A stretch of 17,198 bases of DNA, from contig NZ_CAMLGS010000043.1 in the NCBI RefSeq assembly GCF_946479685.1, positions 1 to 17,198 on the forward strand, read 5' to 3'. Position 1 is the stretch's first letter, and the number at the start of each line of letters is the position of its first letter. The notes under the pieces were generated by a model. The model was not told where the DNA came from and ran no database searches. It saw nothing but the letters and a program-made list of their open reading frames with translations. This document shows, piece after piece, positions 1 through 8,931 of the stretch. Made by a program: the position numbers and the translations under genes. This DNA comes from an uncultured Methylotenera sp. Its GTDB lineage: Bacteria > Pseudomonadota > Gammaproteobacteria > Burkholderiales > Methylophilaceae.

Positions 1-1718
1 CCTTTACCGATCACATCACGGATTTTCTCAGGATTGATCTTCATGGTGATGATGCGTGGTGCAAATTGTGACATTTCTGTATTCGCGCCGCTCACCGCTT
101 GTTTCATGATGCCCAAGATATGCGCACGGCCTTCTTTAGCTTGCGCTAAAGCCACTTGCATGATTTGTGCAGTAATACCGGTGATTTTGATGTCCATTTG
201 CAACGCAGTGATACCATCTTCTGTACCCGCTACTTTAAAGTCCATGTCACCCAGGTGATCTTCGTCACCCAAGATATCAGTCAACACTGCTACGCGGTTA
301 CCTTCTTTGATCAAGCCCATTGCAATACCTGCAACGTGATTTTTCATCGGTACGCCAGCATCCATCAATGCCAGGCAGCCACCACATACTGATGCCATAG
401 AGCTAGAACCGTTAGATTCTGTAATCTCTGACACTACACGCATGGTGTAATCAAAGTCTTCTTTAGCTGGCAATGCTGCCACCAAAGCACGCTTAGCTAA
501 ACGGCCATGACCGATTTCGCGGCGTTTTGGTGTACCTACGCGGCCAGTTTCACCAGTTGCGTACGGAGGCATGTTGTAGTGCAACATAAAGCGGTCTGCG
601 TACTCACCTTGTAGCGCGTCGATGATTTGCTCATCACGACCAGTACCTAAAGTCGCCACTACCAACGCTTGTGTTTCGCCACGGGTGAACAATGCTGAAC
701 CGTGGGTGCGTGGTAATACGCCTGTACGGATGCTGATAGGACGCACAGTGCGTGTATCACGACCATCAATACGTGGCTCGCCATTTAGAATTTGGCTACG
801 TACAGTTTTCGCTTCTAAATTAAAGATTTCGTTTTTAATTTTGTTCGCTTCTGTGGTTGAAGTTTCTTCAGTCACCAATTCTGCCAACACACGGTTGGTG
901 ATTTCTTCCAACTTAGCAGAGCGAGCGCCCTTAGCTTTAATCTGGAATGCAGCATTAATATCAGCAGCAGCTAAGCCAGCTACTTTTTCAATCAATGCAG
1001 TATCTGGCTCTGGTGCAACCCAGTCCCAAGCATCCTTACCAGCTTCAGCTGTTAATTCGCTAATCAATTTAATCACTGCTTGCATTTGCTCGTGACCGTA
1101 AACCACCGCGCCTAGCATCACTTCTTCTGAAAGCTCTTTAGCTTCAGACTCAACCATCATTACAGCGCCTTCAGTTGCTGCAACCACCAAGTCTAACTCT
1201 GTTTCTTCTAACTGAGCTTTCGTTGGGTTCAATACATACTCATCATTGATATAACCAACACGTGCCGCACCTAGTGGGCCGTAGAATGGAATACCTGATA
1301 ATGACATCGCTGCTGATGCACCGATAATCGCAGGAATATCTGCATCGATTTCTGGATCTGATGACAACACTGTTGCCACCACTTGCACTTCGTTATAAAA
1401 CGCTTCTGGGAATAGAGGGCGCAATGGACGGTCGATTAAACGGCTAGTCAGGGTTTCCTTTTCTGAAGGACGACCTTCACGCTTGAAAAAACCACCTGGG
1501 ATTTTGCCCGCAGCATAGGTTTTTTCCATGTAATCAACGGTCAACGGGAAGAAGTCTTGACCTGCTTTAACTTCACGCTTGCTGGTAACGGCCACTAACA
1601 CTACCGTATCACCGTAGCTCACCATCACCGCAGCATCTGCCTGGCGTGAGATTTCACCGGTTTCAAGGGTTAGCGTGTGCGCACCGTATTGAATACTCTT
1701 AGTAAATTTATTAAACAT
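1..1718 (-). CDS. pnp: Polyribonucleotide nucleotidyltransferase (PNPase), N-terminal part, cut by window edge
   Basis: Phosphorolytic 3'-5' exoribonuclease of mRNA turnover and the RNA degradosome, cytoplasmic. The start ATG is at 1718-1716 and is preceded by an AAGGAAA ribosome binding site. About 572 residues are visible and the frame stays open to base 1. It opens [12 protein letters not shown] and carries both RNase PH-like cores. The second core holds the acidic catalytic segment [12 protein letters not shown] near residues 484-495, with D485, D491 and D493. The visible part ends at the start of the KH domain ([13 protein letters not shown]), so most of KH and the S1 domain lie outside the window. 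The truncation is only the window edge; I see no frameshift. It follows rpsO, the conserved rpsO-pnp order, with a terminator hairpin between them. Family identity is secure from length, motifs and context. Confidence 0.97.
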   Translation of the reverse strand, partial: MFNKFTKSIQYGAHTLTLETGEISRQADAAVMVSYGDTVVLVAVTSKREVKAGQDFFPLTVDYMEKTYAAGKIPGGFFKREGRPSEKETLTSRLIDRPLRPLFPEAFYNEVQVVATVLSSDPEIDADIPAIIGASAAMSLSGIPFYGPLGAARVGYINDEYVLNPTKAQLEETELDLVVAATEGAVMMVESEAKELSEEVMLGAVVYGHEQMQAVIKLISELTAEAGKDAWDWVAPEPDTALIEKVAGLAAADINAAFQIKAKGARSAKLEEITNRVLAELVTEETSTTEANKIKNEIFNLEAKTVRSQILNGEPRIDGRDTRTVRPISIRTGVLPRTHGSALFTRGETQALVVATLGTGRDEQIIDALQGEYADRFMLHYNMPPYATGETGRVGTPKRREIGHGRLAKRALVAALPAKEDFDYTMRVVSEITESNGSSSMASVCGGCLALMDAGVPMKNHVAGIAMGLIKEGNRVAVLTDILGDEDHLGDMDFKVAGTEDGITALQMDIKITGITAQIMQVALAQAKEGRAHILGIMKQAVSGANTEMSQFAPRIITMKINPEKIRDVIGK

Positions 1719-1774
1719 TTATTTTCCTTTTTCAACAGACTGTTATTCACTACCCAATAACAATCTAACAATAA

Positions 1775-1809
1775 AAAAAGCCGACGCATTTCGATGCAAT
1801 CGGCTTTTT
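1775..1809 (-). terminator. Rho-independent terminator between rpsO and pnp
   Basis: Arms AAAAAGCCGA (1775-1784) and TCGGCTTTTT (1800-1809) pair perfectly. Inside them is a second short stem, GCAT/ATGC, around a TTCG tetraloop at 1790-1793. On the minus strand a run of seven T follows (1779-1773), so it should end rpsO transcripts. It also has a T-run on the plus strand. A terminator that partly uncouples rpsO from pnp is known in enterobacteria, where the leader is also an RNase III target. Whether read-through feeds pnp here is inference. Confidence 0.88.
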
Positions 1810-1857
1810 ACAGCAATTATATAAGTGAAGCCAAAAAGCTAAACACTTGTATAACTG

Positions 1858-2127
1858 TTACTTACGCAGACCTAAACGTTGAATCAATGTTTGATAACGG
1901 CTAGCGTCTTTACGTTTTAGATAGTCTAACAAGCTACGACGTTGGCTAACCAAAGCTAACAAACCACGACGTGAGTGGTTGTCTTTTTTGTTAGATTTGA
2001 AGTGCTCTGTTAGATAAGAGATACGGTTTGTTAAAAGTGCAACTTGCACTTCTGGACTAGCTGTATCATTTGGTGCGCGTTGATATTCTGCAACGATTTT
2101 CGCGGTATCTTGTGCTGTAACTGCCAT
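1858..2127 (-). CDS. rpsO: 30S ribosomal protein S15
   Basis: Small-subunit ribosomal protein that binds 16S rRNA early in 30S assembly and, in some bacteria, represses its own mRNA. It is 89 aa, the usual family length. The S15 core is clear: [13 protein letters not shown], then [19 protein letters not shown], then [13 protein letters not shown]. The ATG at 2127 is preceded by AGGAAA on the minus strand. It has its own promoter and about 90 nt of 5' leader. A terminator lies about 50 nt downstream, so this gene can be a separate unit inside the larger cluster. The leader could host S15 autoregulation as in E. coli, but I see no recognisable copy of that pseudoknot. Confidence 0.98.
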   Translation of the reverse strand: MAVTAQDTAKIVAEYQRAPNDTASPEVQVALLTNRISYLTEHFKSNKKDNHSRRGLLALVSQRRSLLDYLKRKDASRYQTLIQRLGLRK

Positions 2128-2226
2128 AACTTTTTCCTAAATTAGAGGTTTTGCGTCAATACAAAAGTAGCCCAGAATCTGATTTAGATGCCAACCCACA
2201 ATTGCATTCATTTACATGAACCGCAC

Positions 2227-2255
2227 ATTATAGTGACAAGTTCTCCGCTTAACAA
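2227..2255 (-). promoter_or_regulatory. Sigma70-type promoter for rpsO
   Basis: On the minus strand, -35 TTGTTA (2255-2250) is followed by a 17-bp spacer and a perfect -10 TATAAT (2232-2227). The predicted start is near 2220, giving a leader of roughly 93 nt before the rpsO ATG. It sits just downstream of the truB stop, so rpsO can be transcribed independently of the rimP operon. Confidence 0.78.
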
Positions 2256-2273
2256 GTAATTTCAACAAACAAG

Positions 2274-3182
2274 CTAATTATTTACTTGCTGCATCAAGCG
2301 CTTAGGTGCAATTTTGCCGTCGCTTTGCTGTTCGCCCAAGCCCAGAAACACCTGCTTATCGTCATACAGGCGCAGCAAGCCCGCTGGCACTTTGCCGCTC
2401 TGCCACACCGCCTGACCCTGCATTAAATAAAAAGCGCTATCTGCATCCAGCACAATGGCTGGCAAATCATCCACTGCCGTATCCGGTGCCGCCAAGGCAG
2501 CTAGGCGCTCATCCTCACTCATGGCCTCAAACTGCGCCAGGGTGATGGCTTGGGCAATATCGTAACCAGCGGTATAGGTTCTGCGCAGGCCAATCAAATG
2601 TGCACCGCAGCCTAAACTGGCGCCAATATCCTCCGCTAGGGTACGAATATAAGTGCCTTTACTGCAAGTGACGGTAATTTCTGCAACATCCCCAGCAAAG
2701 CTCAGCACTTCAATAGCGTGGATATGTACGGTACGCACCTTGCGCTCTATTTCTATACCCTCACGTGCGTATTCATACAAGGCCTTACCCTCGTGCTTTA
2801 ACGCAGAGTACATAGGTGGGGTTTGATTGATAGTGCCGATGAACTGCACGCAGGCCTGACTAAACTGCGCAGCATTTACCTGTACCGGCGCTTGCTGCAA
2901 CACTTCACCTTCAGCATCGCCAGTAGTGGTGGTTATGCCTAATTTAAGTGTGGCGTGATAGGTTTTATCTGCATCGGTCAGATAGTGTGCAAACTTAGTG
3001 GCCTCACCAAAGCACAATGGTAACAAGCCAGTTGCCAATGGGTCTAATGTGCCGGTATGGCCAGCCTTAGCCGCTTGCAACAGCCATTTCACCCGCTGCA
3101 AAGCTTGGTTAGAAGAGAAGCCCAAAGGCTTATCTAATAACAAAATACCATTGATGTTTTTTTTGACTCGTTTGAATTGCAA
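2274..3182 (-). CDS. truB: tRNA pseudouridine(55) synthase TruB (TTG start)
   Basis: Makes pseudouridine 55 in the T-loop of tRNAs; cytoplasmic. 302 aa, a normal length. The N-terminus has NGILLLDKPLGFSSN and then GHTGTLDPLATG, with the catalytic Asp at about residue 47. KTYHATLKLG and the C-terminal PUA-like tail follow. The start is TTG at 3182-3180: an in-frame stop lies upstream and there is no in-frame ATG or GTG before the conserved INGILLLDKP block, so TTG is the only reasonable start. Shine-Dalgarno support is weak, so it may rely on coupling to rbfA, whose stop lies 61 nt upstream. The rpsO promoter starts just after its 3' end. Identity is certain; the start is likely. Confidence 0.96.
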   Translation of the reverse strand: MQFKRVKKNINGILLLDKPLGFSSNQALQRVKWLLQAAKAGHTGTLDPLATGLLPLCFGEATKFAHYLTDADKTYHATLKLGITTTTGDAEGEVLQQAPVQVNAAQFSQACVQFIGTINQTPPMYSALKHEGKALYEYAREGIEIERKVRTVHIHAIEVLSFAGDVAEITVTCSKGTYIRTLAEDIGASLGCGAHLIGLRRTYTAGYDIAQAITLAQFEAMSEDERLAALAAPDTAVDDLPAIVLDADSAFYLMQGQAVWQSGKVPAGLLRLYDDKQVFLGLGEQQSDGKIAPKRLMQQVNN

Positions 3183-3202
3183 AGTGAGATGAACTCTAAG
3201 GC

Positions 3203-3251
3203 GTTAAGTCTTAACTTGAGTTAGGACTGGGTTAGGACTCGGGTTAAGACT
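3203..3251. repeat. Short degenerate tandem repeat covering the rbfA stop codon
   Basis: Three copies of GTTARGACT begin at 3220, 3231 and 3243 on the plus strand, at spacings of 11 and 12. The copy at 3243 contains the rbfA stop (TTA, 3244-3246). Read on the coding strand, the end of rbfA (AAG TCT TAA) is followed in frame by CCC GAG TCC TAA, giving a second in-frame stop at 3234-3232. Next to it, GTTAAG-T-CTTAAC (3203-3215) is a perfect small inverted repeat. It looks like local duplication of the gene tail. Confidence 0.7.
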
Positions 3252-3600
3252 TGGTTTTATCTGAAGCAATCGCGGCATCAATCAGCTTGGACATCATCAT
3301 GCCGTTATCGATGGACGCGTCGTACACAAAATGCAATTGCGGCACGGTGCGCAATAACATGCGCTTTGCCAGCTGCGTACGCAAATAACCGGCAGACTTT
3401 TCCAAGCCCTGCTGGGTGCTATCGCTTTGCTTAGCAGCACTGTAGAAAATCTTGGCGTGCGCCATGTCACCAGTTACCTCAACTGCAGTAACGGTAACCA
3501 TGCCTACACGTGGGTCTTTAACTTCGAACATCAGCAAATCCGCGATTTCGCGCTGCATTTGTTCTGCCACACGGTGGCTACGTGAAAAATCTTTGGCCAT
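3244..3600 (-). CDS. rbfA: 30S ribosome-binding factor A
   Basis: Single KH-fold protein that binds immature 30S subunits and helps late 16S rRNA 5' end maturation; needed for growth in the cold in other bacteria. 118 aa, typical. It opens SRSHRVAEQMQREIADLL, then VKDPRVGMVTVTAVEVTGDM and the helix-rich middle KSAGYLRTQLAKRMLLRTVPQLHFVYD, the conserved RbfA order. The ATG at 3600 has AGGA upstream. It lies between infB and truB as in most proteobacteria. A long imperfect palindrome occupies the gap before it. Its 3' end is tandemly duplicated, with a second in-frame stop. Confidence 0.97.
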   Translation of the reverse strand: MAKDFSRSHRVAEQMQREIADLLMFEVKDPRVGMVTVTAVEVTGDMAHAKIFYSAAKQSDSTQQGLEKSAGYLRTQLAKRMLLRTVPQLHFVYDASIDNGMMMSKLIDAAIASDKTKS

Positions 3601-3643
3601 ATTTAACTATCCTATAACTTAAAAAGTCTAAATGAGACTAGGC

Positions 3644-3704
3644 GCGAAACAAAAAATTGAGCGTGGCATACGAGTTGTATGTAAGCGAAATTTTTTTGTT
3701 TCGC
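3644..3704. repeat. 61-nt imperfect palindrome between infB and rbfA
   Basis: GCGAAACAAAAAA (3644-3656) pairs perfectly with TTTTTTGTTTCGC (3692-3704). On the same axis an inner stem CATAC/GTATG (3667-3671 and 3677-3681) closes a GAGTT loop. It is unpaired between the two stems. It would form a long hairpin in the infB-rbfA RNA or a cruciform in DNA. The T-run is inside the stem, so it is not a standard terminator. A small mobile palindromic element, an RNase III site or an mRNA stability element are possible; copy number in the genome would decide. Confidence 0.7.
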
Positions 3705-3731
3705 AACGACGTATCATGACGAATTTTTCAG

Positions 3732-6473
3732 TTATAAAGTACGCGCTACTTCAACCATTTCGTACACTTCCAGGATATCACCAACCTCAATATCGTTGTA
3801 ACCCTTCAATGACAGACCGCACTCAAAGTTATTTTTAACTTCTTTAACGTCATCTTTAAAGCGTTTCAGTGAATCCAGCTCGCCAGTATGCACAATCACG
3901 TTGTTTCGTAGGACACGTACTTTAGAGTTACGTTTAATCATACCGTCTTGTACGTAGCAACCAGCAATCGCACCGATCTTAGAAATACGGAATACTTCAC
4001 GCACTTCTACAGTACCAATCATTTGCTCCTTCTGCTCTGGCGCCAACATACCACCCAGCGCGGCTTTGATTTCGTCTACTGCTTCATAAATAATGTTGTA
4101 GTAACGAACATCCACGCCTAAAGTATCAATCAATTTACGTGCACCAGAATCTGCACGCACACTGAAGCCAATTAACACCGCTTTAGAAGCAGCAGCCAAG
4201 TTCACGTCTGACTCACTAATTGCACCCACGCCAGTGTGAATAATGTTTACTTTCACTTCGCTGGTAGATAGTTTTTGCAAGCTTGTTGCCAACGCTTCGT
4301 ATGAACCTTGTACGTCTGACTTGATAATTAAACCAAGTGTTTGCACTTCGCCTGATTCCATTTGCTCAAACATATTTTCCAGTTTGGCCGCTTGCTGTTT
4401 AGCAAGTTTCACATCACGGTATTTACCTTGGCGGAACAATGCAATCTCACGCGCTTTACGCTCGTCGTTCAACACAATCACTTCTTCACCCGCGCTAGGC
4501 ACGTCAGACAAACCTAGAATTTCCACTGGCATAGATGGACCAGCTTCTTGAATATCTTTACCGGTTTCGTCCAGCATCGCACGCACCTTACCAAAGGTGG
4601 TGCCAGCTAGAATCATATCGCCGCGCTTTAAGGTGCCAGACTGCACTAGAATCGTTGCCACTGAACCGCGGCCTTTATCCAGGCGACCTTCAATCACCAA
4701 GCCTTTTGCTGGTGTATTTTTAGGCGCTTGCAACTCTAAAACTTCCGCCTGTAGCAACACAGCCTCTAGCAAGTCATCAATACCTTGACCGGTTTTCGCT
4801 GACACAGCACGGAACATGGTATCGCCACCAAAATCTTCAGGCACCACTTCCTGGCTAACCAACTCCATTTTTACGCGCTCTGGGTCTGCATCTGGCTTAT
4901 CAATCTTGTTGATTGCCACTACTAGCGGCACGCCCGCTGCTTTGGCATGGTGAATCGCCTCAATAGTCTGTGGCATCACGCCGTCATCGGCTGACACTAC
5001 CAGAATCACGATATCGGTTGCTTTAGCACCACGCGCACGCATGGCAGTAAATGCCTCATGGCCTGGTGTATCTAGGAACGTTACCATACCGCTAGGAGTT
5101 TCCACGTGGTAAGCACCGATGTGCTGCGTAATACCGCCAGCCTCACCAGTTGCCACACGGCTGCGGCGGATGTAATCCAGTAATGAAGTTTTACCGTGGT
5201 CAACGTGACCCATCACAGTCACCACAGGTGGACGAGTCTCCATCACCGCTTCAGCATGTTCAGCTTCTTCGATAAACGCATCAGGATCATTTGGTGCGGC
5301 CGCCTGAGCTTTATGACCCATCTCTTCCACAATAATAATCGCGGTTTCTTGGTCTAACACTTGGTTGATGGTTACCATCATGCCCATGCCCATCAGGGTT
5401 TTAATCACCTCACCTGACTTAACAGACATTTTGTGCGCCAAATCAGCCACCGTAATGGTTTCTGGCACTAATACTTCATACACCAGCGGCTCGGTTGGTG
5501 CAGTAAATGCGTGTTGCTGCTCTTCATCATGATGCTTGCCGCCCTTGCCTTTCGGCGCACGCCAGCCAGTTTTGCCACCAGTAACATCGCCACGTGTTTT
5601 TAATCCACGCTTCTTGTTCTCGGCTTCGGTCCACTCTTTATTATTGCCTTTACCTTTTTTCGCGTCTTTTGCTGCAGGTTTTTCTGCACCTTCTTTGGCT
5701 ACAGGCTTATGCAATGTACCTTCTGAAAGTTTAGCCGCTTTAGCTTTCGCCGCTTCAGCTTCTGCTAGCTTTCTAGCCTCTTCGTCTAAACGACGTTGTG
5801 CCAATTCTTCTTTCTTGCGCTTATCTTCAGCTTGCAATGCTAACAACGTCGCATGGCGTTTAGCCTCTTGCTCACGCAACGCGATTTCTTCTGCGCCCAG
5901 TAAGTCTTTACGGCTAATAGTTTGTTGTCTTACCACTACTTTTTCAGGCTCAGCCACTGGCTCTGCTGGCGCTTCAGCAGCCACTGGTGCAGCTACTACC
6001 GGCTCAGGTTCAACCACAGGTTCTACAGGCGCAGCTACTACAGGCTCAGGCTCAGCAACCACTTCCACAGGTGCTTCAACGATTGGCGCAGGTGCCTCCA
6101 CTGGAGCTTCCACCACTTCAGCCACAGCCTCTACCACCACCTCTTCTACGGCATCCTCTTCAGGCAAGCTCGCGTCATCACGTTGCTCAATCACGCGTTT
6201 TTTACGCACTTCTACTTGAATAGTACGTGCTTTACCGCTGTTATCGGTTTTTTTAATTTCTGAGCTTGATTTACGTGTGAGGGTAATTTTGTTTTTAGGA
6301 GCAAGCGTACCGTGCTCTTTACGCAAATGATCTAGCAATGCTGATTTATCTTGTTCGCTCAACTCATCTTCTGCGCTTATTTTATGCACGCCAGCACTTT
6401 TAAGCTGTTCTAATAACAATGCCGTTGGCAGCTTTAATTCGCCGGCAAATTGTTCTACGGTTGTTTGTGCCAT
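3732..6473 (-). CDS. infB: Translation initiation factor IF-2
   Basis: GTPase that brings fMet-tRNA to the 30S P site and promotes subunit joining. 913 aa, slightly longer than the E. coli protein. In order: an IF2 N-terminal domain (1-52); a low-complexity Val/Glu/Ala/Pro segment (about 109-180) with [10 protein letters not shown] occurring twice; a charged Lys/Ala/Glu stretch (about 185-315); a second IF2_N-like domain (about 330-385); then the G domain with GHVDHGKT at 422-429, DTPGH at 468-472 and NKID at 522-525, plus SAKTG; then the C-terminal domains ending VEVARTL. The ATG at 6473 has GGAG about 8 nt upstream. The rimP-nusA-infB-rbfA order is the classic one. The 143-nt gap to nusA shows no promoter I trust. 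No defect seen. Confidence 0.98.
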   Translation of the reverse strand: MAQTTVEQFAGELKLPTALLLEQLKSAGVHKISAEDELSEQDKSALLDHLRKEHGTLAPKNKITLTRKSSSEIKKTDNSGKARTIQVEVRKKRVIEQRDDASLPEEDAVEEVVVEAVAEVVEAPVEAPAPIVEAPVEVVAEPEPVVAAPVEPVVEPEPVVAAPVAAEAPAEPVAEPEKVVVRQQTISRKDLLGAEEIALREQEAKRHATLLALQAEDKRKKEELAQRRLDEEARKLAEAEAAKAKAAKLSEGTLHKPVAKEGAEKPAAKDAKKGKGNNKEWTEAENKKRGLKTRGDVTGGKTGWRAPKGKGGKHHDEEQQHAFTAPTEPLVYEVLVPETITVADLAHKMSVKSGEVIKTLMGMGMMVTINQVLDQETAIIIVEEMGHKAQAAAPNDPDAFIEEAEHAEAVMETRPPVVTVMGHVDHGKTSLLDYIRRSRVATGEAGGITQHIGAYHVETPSGMVTFLDTPGHEAFTAMRARGAKATDIVILVVSADDGVMPQTIEAIHHAKAAGVPLVVAINKIDKPDADPERVKMELVSQEVVPEDFGGDTMFRAVSAKTGQGIDDLLEAVLLQAEVLELQAPKNTPAKGLVIEGRLDKGRGSVATILVQSGTLKRGDMILAGTTFGKVRAMLDETGKDIQEAGPSMPVEILGLSDVPSAGEEVIVLNDERKAREIALFRQGKYRDVKLAKQQAAKLENMFEQMESGEVQTLGLIIKSDVQGSYEALATSLQKLSTSEVKVNIIHTGVGAISESDVNLAAASKAVLIGFSVRADSGARKLIDTLGVDVRYYNIIYEAVDEIKAALGGMLAPEQKEQMIGTVEVREVFRISKIGAIAGCYVQDGMIKRNSKVRVLRNNVIVHTGELDSLKRFKDDVKEVKNNFECGLSLKGYNDIEVGDILEVYEMVEVARTL

Positions 6474-6587
6474 CTTGTTGCTCCAGTATTCTTCTTCCTA
6501 AGCTTTATTGCTTAGCATTACCACTCATTATTACTACGCTGCAGATCGGCCAATTCAACTGACCGACCATCAAGCGCTACATTTATA

Positions 6588-6628
6588 TTACTTAAACCAT
6601 ACTATTTAAACCAAAACTACTTAAACCA
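6588..6628. repeat. Triplicated nusA 3' end including stop codon
   Basis: On the minus strand, TGGTTTAAGTAG (6628-6617) encodes the last residues W-F-K and the stop of nusA. TGGTTTAAATAG (6613-6602) follows 15 nt later in the same frame, again W-F-K-stop. TGGTTTAAGTAA (6599-6588) follows after a further 14 nt. Copies two and three are noncoding. Most likely replication slippage or duplication at the gene end. Confidence 0.82.
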
Positions 6629-8083
6629 AGGTGCGCGAGCTGTCATGATTAGTGTTTTTGCGCGCTCTTCGTCCATATTGGTTAATTCAACCAACTCATC
6701 AATCGCCAACTCAGCCAAGTCATCCATGGTTGAGATGCCTTTTGCCGCTAATTGATGTGCAGTTGCATCGTCCATACCTTCTAGCGTCAATAAGTCTTCA
6801 GCAGCCTCTTCCACTTTTTCTTCTTTGGCAATCGCTTCGGTCAACAACGCAGCACGAGCACGTTTACGTAACTCTTCTACCGTGTCTTCATCAAAAGCTT
6901 CGATTTGGTTCATTTCCGCCAAAGGCACATAAGCGATTTCTTCTAAGGTGCTAAAGCCTTCTTGCACCAAGATTTCAGCCACTTCTTCGTCAACGTCTAG
7001 TTTTTCCATAAACAATTGACTCACACCAGCGTACTCTTCTTGGTTTTTCTGTGCGGCTTGGTCAACTGTCAAGATGTTCAATGTCCAGCCAGTTAACTCT
7101 GAAGCCAAGCGTACGTTTTGACCGCTGCGGCCAATCGCCAACGCCAATTGCTCTTCTTCTACCACCACATCCATGCTGTGCGCGTCTTCATCTACCACGA
7201 TGCTAGAAACTTCAGCTGGTGACATAGCGTTAATGACAAACTGTGCTGGCTCCATGCTCCATAACACGATATCCACACGCTCACCGGCCAACTCGCCAGT
7301 CACCGCCTGCACACGTGAACCACGCATACCCACACAAGTACCCACTGGATCTAGGCGCTGATCGTTGCTCTTCACTGCAATTTTTGAACGCAAACCAGGG
7401 TCGCGCGCTGCAGAACGAATCTCTAACAAGCCCTCTTCAATCTCAGGCACTTCTAACTCAAACAAGCGCACCAAGAACTCAGGAATGATTCTAGACAAGA
7501 TCAATTGCGGGCCACGGCCACTGCGTTCGATACGTAACAAGTACGCACGCACACGGTCACCCACACGCAAGTTCTCTTTTGGAATCATTTGCTCACGTGG
7601 TAATAATGACTCGATACGACCCACTTCAATAATCGCATTGCCTTTTTCCATGCGTTTAATTACGCCGGTTACCAGTTTTTCATCACGCGCCAAGAAGTCT
7701 TGCAAGATTTGCTCACGCTCAGCTTCACGCACTTTTTGCAAAATCACTTGCTTAGCAGCTTGTGCACCAATACGGCCAAACTCTAGGTTCTCTAACGGCT
7801 CTTCGTAATAGTCACCGATAGTCAAACCTTTAGAGCGATCATCTTCTTCATCGATTTGATAAGCAGAGTTTTCTAATAAGTCGTAATCCACGTACTGCCA
7901 GCGTCTAAATGTTTGGTACTCGCCTGACTCTCGGTCAATAGCTACGCGCACATCGGCATCATCGTGATGTTTTTTCTTTGTAGCCGAAGCCAAAGCAAGC
8001 TCTAGCGCGGTAAATATAACGCTTTTATCAACGTTCTTTTCATGCGCCAAGGCATCTACCAACAGTAAAATTTCACGACTCAT
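6617..8083 (-). CDS. nusA: Transcription termination/antitermination factor NusA
   Basis: Binds RNA polymerase and RNA, affecting pausing, termination and rRNA antitermination. The ATG at 8083 ([18 protein letters not shown]) is chosen over an in-frame TTG two codons upstream because GGAG (8094-8091) sits 7 nt from the ATG and would be only 1 nt from the TTG. This gives 488 aa. Domains: N-terminal polymerase-binding domain (about 1-125), S1 (about 130-200, [18 protein letters not shown]), two KH domains (about 205-350, with [11 protein letters not shown] and [17 protein letters not shown]), and two C-terminal helical repeats around 365-420 and 440-488, as in the long proteobacterial form. It follows rimP by 73 nt. 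The 3' end is triplicated. Confidence 0.98.
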   Translation of the reverse strand: MSREILLLVDALAHEKNVDKSVIFTALELALASATKKKHHDDADVRVAIDRESGEYQTFRRWQYVDYDLLENSAYQIDEEDDRSKGLTIGDYYEEPLENLEFGRIGAQAAKQVILQKVREAEREQILQDFLARDEKLVTGVIKRMEKGNAIIEVGRIESLLPREQMIPKENLRVGDRVRAYLLRIERSGRGPQLILSRIIPEFLVRLFELEVPEIEEGLLEIRSAARDPGLRSKIAVKSNDQRLDPVGTCVGMRGSRVQAVTGELAGERVDIVLWSMEPAQFVINAMSPAEVSSIVVDEDAHSMDVVVEEEQLALAIGRSGQNVRLASELTGWTLNILTVDQAAQKNQEEYAGVSQLFMEKLDVDEEVAEILVQEGFSTLEEIAYVPLAEMNQIEAFDEDTVEELRKRARAALLTEAIAKEEKVEEAAEDLLTLEGMDDATAHQLAAKGISTMDDLAELAIDELVELTNMDEERAKTLIMTARAPWFK

Positions 8084-8156
8084 TTTCAATCTCCGACTAT
8101 ATATTGCAGATTAACTGCCTTATTTATTAAATACTTACCAACACGCTCACTTGCGT

Positions 8157-8642
8157 TTAAAACACCGGGCTTAATCGTGCTTTATCAATATTGCTGAGCG
8201 CCATTTTGTAGGTGAACCCTTCAAAATCCAGTAGCAAATGCCCGTCTTCTACACCTTGAATCAAGCCTAAAAAGGTTTTGCGCGGCAAAGTGGTTTCTGT
8301 GGCGTTAGGGCCTTCATCTTTGATACCCACACGCAACTTGATTGATACGCGCTCGCCCACAAACCTGACGTAGTCTGACTCTTTTTTCAATACGCGATCC
8401 ATACCTGGAGATGACACTTCCAAACGGTCGTAATCAATTTCATGCTCAACCGCCAGCAAGTTACCTAACTGATTACTTACCAGTACGCAGTCATCAATAT
8501 TCACGCTATCTTTACTATCGGCAGGATTCAGCTTATCAATAAACACACGCAACAATTTGCCTCGATTAGAAATCTCCAAATCAACAAGCTCATAGCCTAA
8601 CTGGCTTACCGACTTTTCTATTAACGTTTGCAAATCCTGCAT
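8157..8642 (-). CDS. rimP: Ribosome maturation factor RimP
   Basis: Assists 30S subunit assembly; cytoplasmic. The frame is open from a GTG at 8663, but the ATG at 8642 has GAAGGG (8655-8650) exactly 7 nt upstream, so the shorter 161-aa form is favoured. It starts MQDLQTLIEKSVSQLGYELVDLEI, then LRVFIDK, then LEVSSPGMDRVLKKE, the RimP hallmark, and a C-terminal SH3-like part ending LSPVF. It is the first gene of the rimP-nusA-infB-rbfA-truB run. Unlike E. coli there is no initiator tRNA gene in front. A promoter and a terminator-like hairpin lie in its leader. Confidence 0.96.
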   Translation of the reverse strand: MQDLQTLIEKSVSQLGYELVDLEISNRGKLLRVFIDKLNPADSKDSVNIDDCVLVSNQLGNLLAVEHEIDYDRLEVSSPGMDRVLKKESDYVRFVGERVSIKLRVGIKDEGPNATETTLPRKTFLGLIQGVEDGHLLLDFEGFTYKMALSNIDKARLSPVF

Positions 8643-8709
8643 AAATCGACCCTTCACTTTCACTGCACCAATCTAACGCATACCTCATGCATGCGCAGAT
8701 TGCAGAAAC

Positions 8710-8731
8710 AAAAAATGGGCTCAAAGCCCAT
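8710..8731 (-). terminator. Terminator-like hairpin in the rimP leader
   Basis: On the minus strand, stem ATGGGCT/AGCCCAT (8731-8725 and 8721-8715) with a 3-nt loop is followed directly by a T-run (8715-8710). It has the shape of a factor-independent terminator, but it lies between the predicted rimP promoter and rimP, only about 10 nt after the predicted start. It could act as an attenuator, as a 5' protective hairpin, or as a terminator of RNA started further upstream. Confidence 0.65.
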
Positions 8732-8747
8732 CAAAAAATTCATCCGC

Positions 8748-8777
8748 ATTATACCAATCAATTCAATGAATTGGAAA
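8748..8777 (-). promoter_or_regulatory. Promoter for the rimP-nusA-infB operon
   Basis: On the minus strand, a perfect -10 TATAAT (8753-8748) is preceded by TGG, an extended -10. At 18 bp upstream lies TTTCCA (8777-8772), a 4/6 match to the -35 consensus. The predicted start is at 8741-8740, giving a leader of about 100 nt before the rimP ATG. Confidence 0.68.
8759..8773. promoter_or_regulatory. Perfect palindrome inside the rimP promoter spacer
   Basis: CAATTCA-A-TGAATTG is a perfect 7+1+7 inverted repeat lying between the -35 and -10 of the rimP promoter, flanked by CCAAT and ATTGG. The position is right for a repressor operator or a bent-DNA element. No protein can be assigned. Confidence 0.5.
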
Positions 8778-8931
8778 CACTACAGTTAATAAAGTGTGCT
8801 TTTTACACTTTTTACATGAATTACCACCTTATATTCCTTTTAATTATAAATTTATGACAATTAATTATTTTTAATTATTAAACAGTTTATTTATAGTGCG
8901 TACCTCTTAGTAATTAAGTAGTTAAGCGCAG
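8778..8931. promoter_or_regulatory. AT-rich divergent control region between rimP and the sulfate island
   Basis: No gene here. It holds a hairpin AAAGTGT/ACACTTT (8791-8797 and 8805-8811), a direct repeat TTTTTACA at about 8800-8816, and a very AT-rich stretch (about 8822-8900) containing TTAAT-T-ATTAA (8871-8881). The best -10 for the plus-strand gene is TATAGT (8892-8897), with only a weak -35. AT-rich upstream DNA with a poor -35 fits a promoter that needs an activator. CysB-type LysR control would be usual for sulfate genes, but I cannot name a CysB site from sequence alone. Confidence 0.4.

Noticed and set aside
622..1095. A 157-codon open frame on the plus strand opposite pnp
   Set aside because: Shadow of the pnp coding frame; no ribosome binding site or domain.
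1816..1821. TATAAT on the minus strand just before the rpsO-pnp terminator, as a pnp promoter
   Set aside because: No acceptable -35, and transcription would start inside the terminator stem.
3625..3639. AGTCT/AGACT hairpin followed by T's on the minus strand, as an infB terminator
   Set aside because: Only 5 AT-rich base pairs and it sits just before rbfA in a conserved operon; too weak to call.
5536..6219. A 227-codon open frame on the plus strand opposite infB
   Set aside because: It is the antisense of the IF-2 low-complexity region, with Ser/Thr/Ala/Gly-rich junk and no recognisable domain; infB is certain.
6546..6566. 7-bp hairpin with one wobble pair (TCGGCCA/TGACCGA) in the nusA-infB gap
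   Set aside because: Short, no T-run, not clearly better than chance.
8661..8743. A 27-codon frame in the rimP leader (starting MNFLMGFEPIF)
   Set aside because: Its ATG overlaps the predicted transcription start, there is no ribosome binding site, and its codons coincide with the hairpin; probably chance.
8664..8931. Initiator tRNA or other RNA gene in front of rimP, as in E. coli
   Set aside because: No cloverleaf, GTTCRA T-loop or CCA end is visible on either strand.
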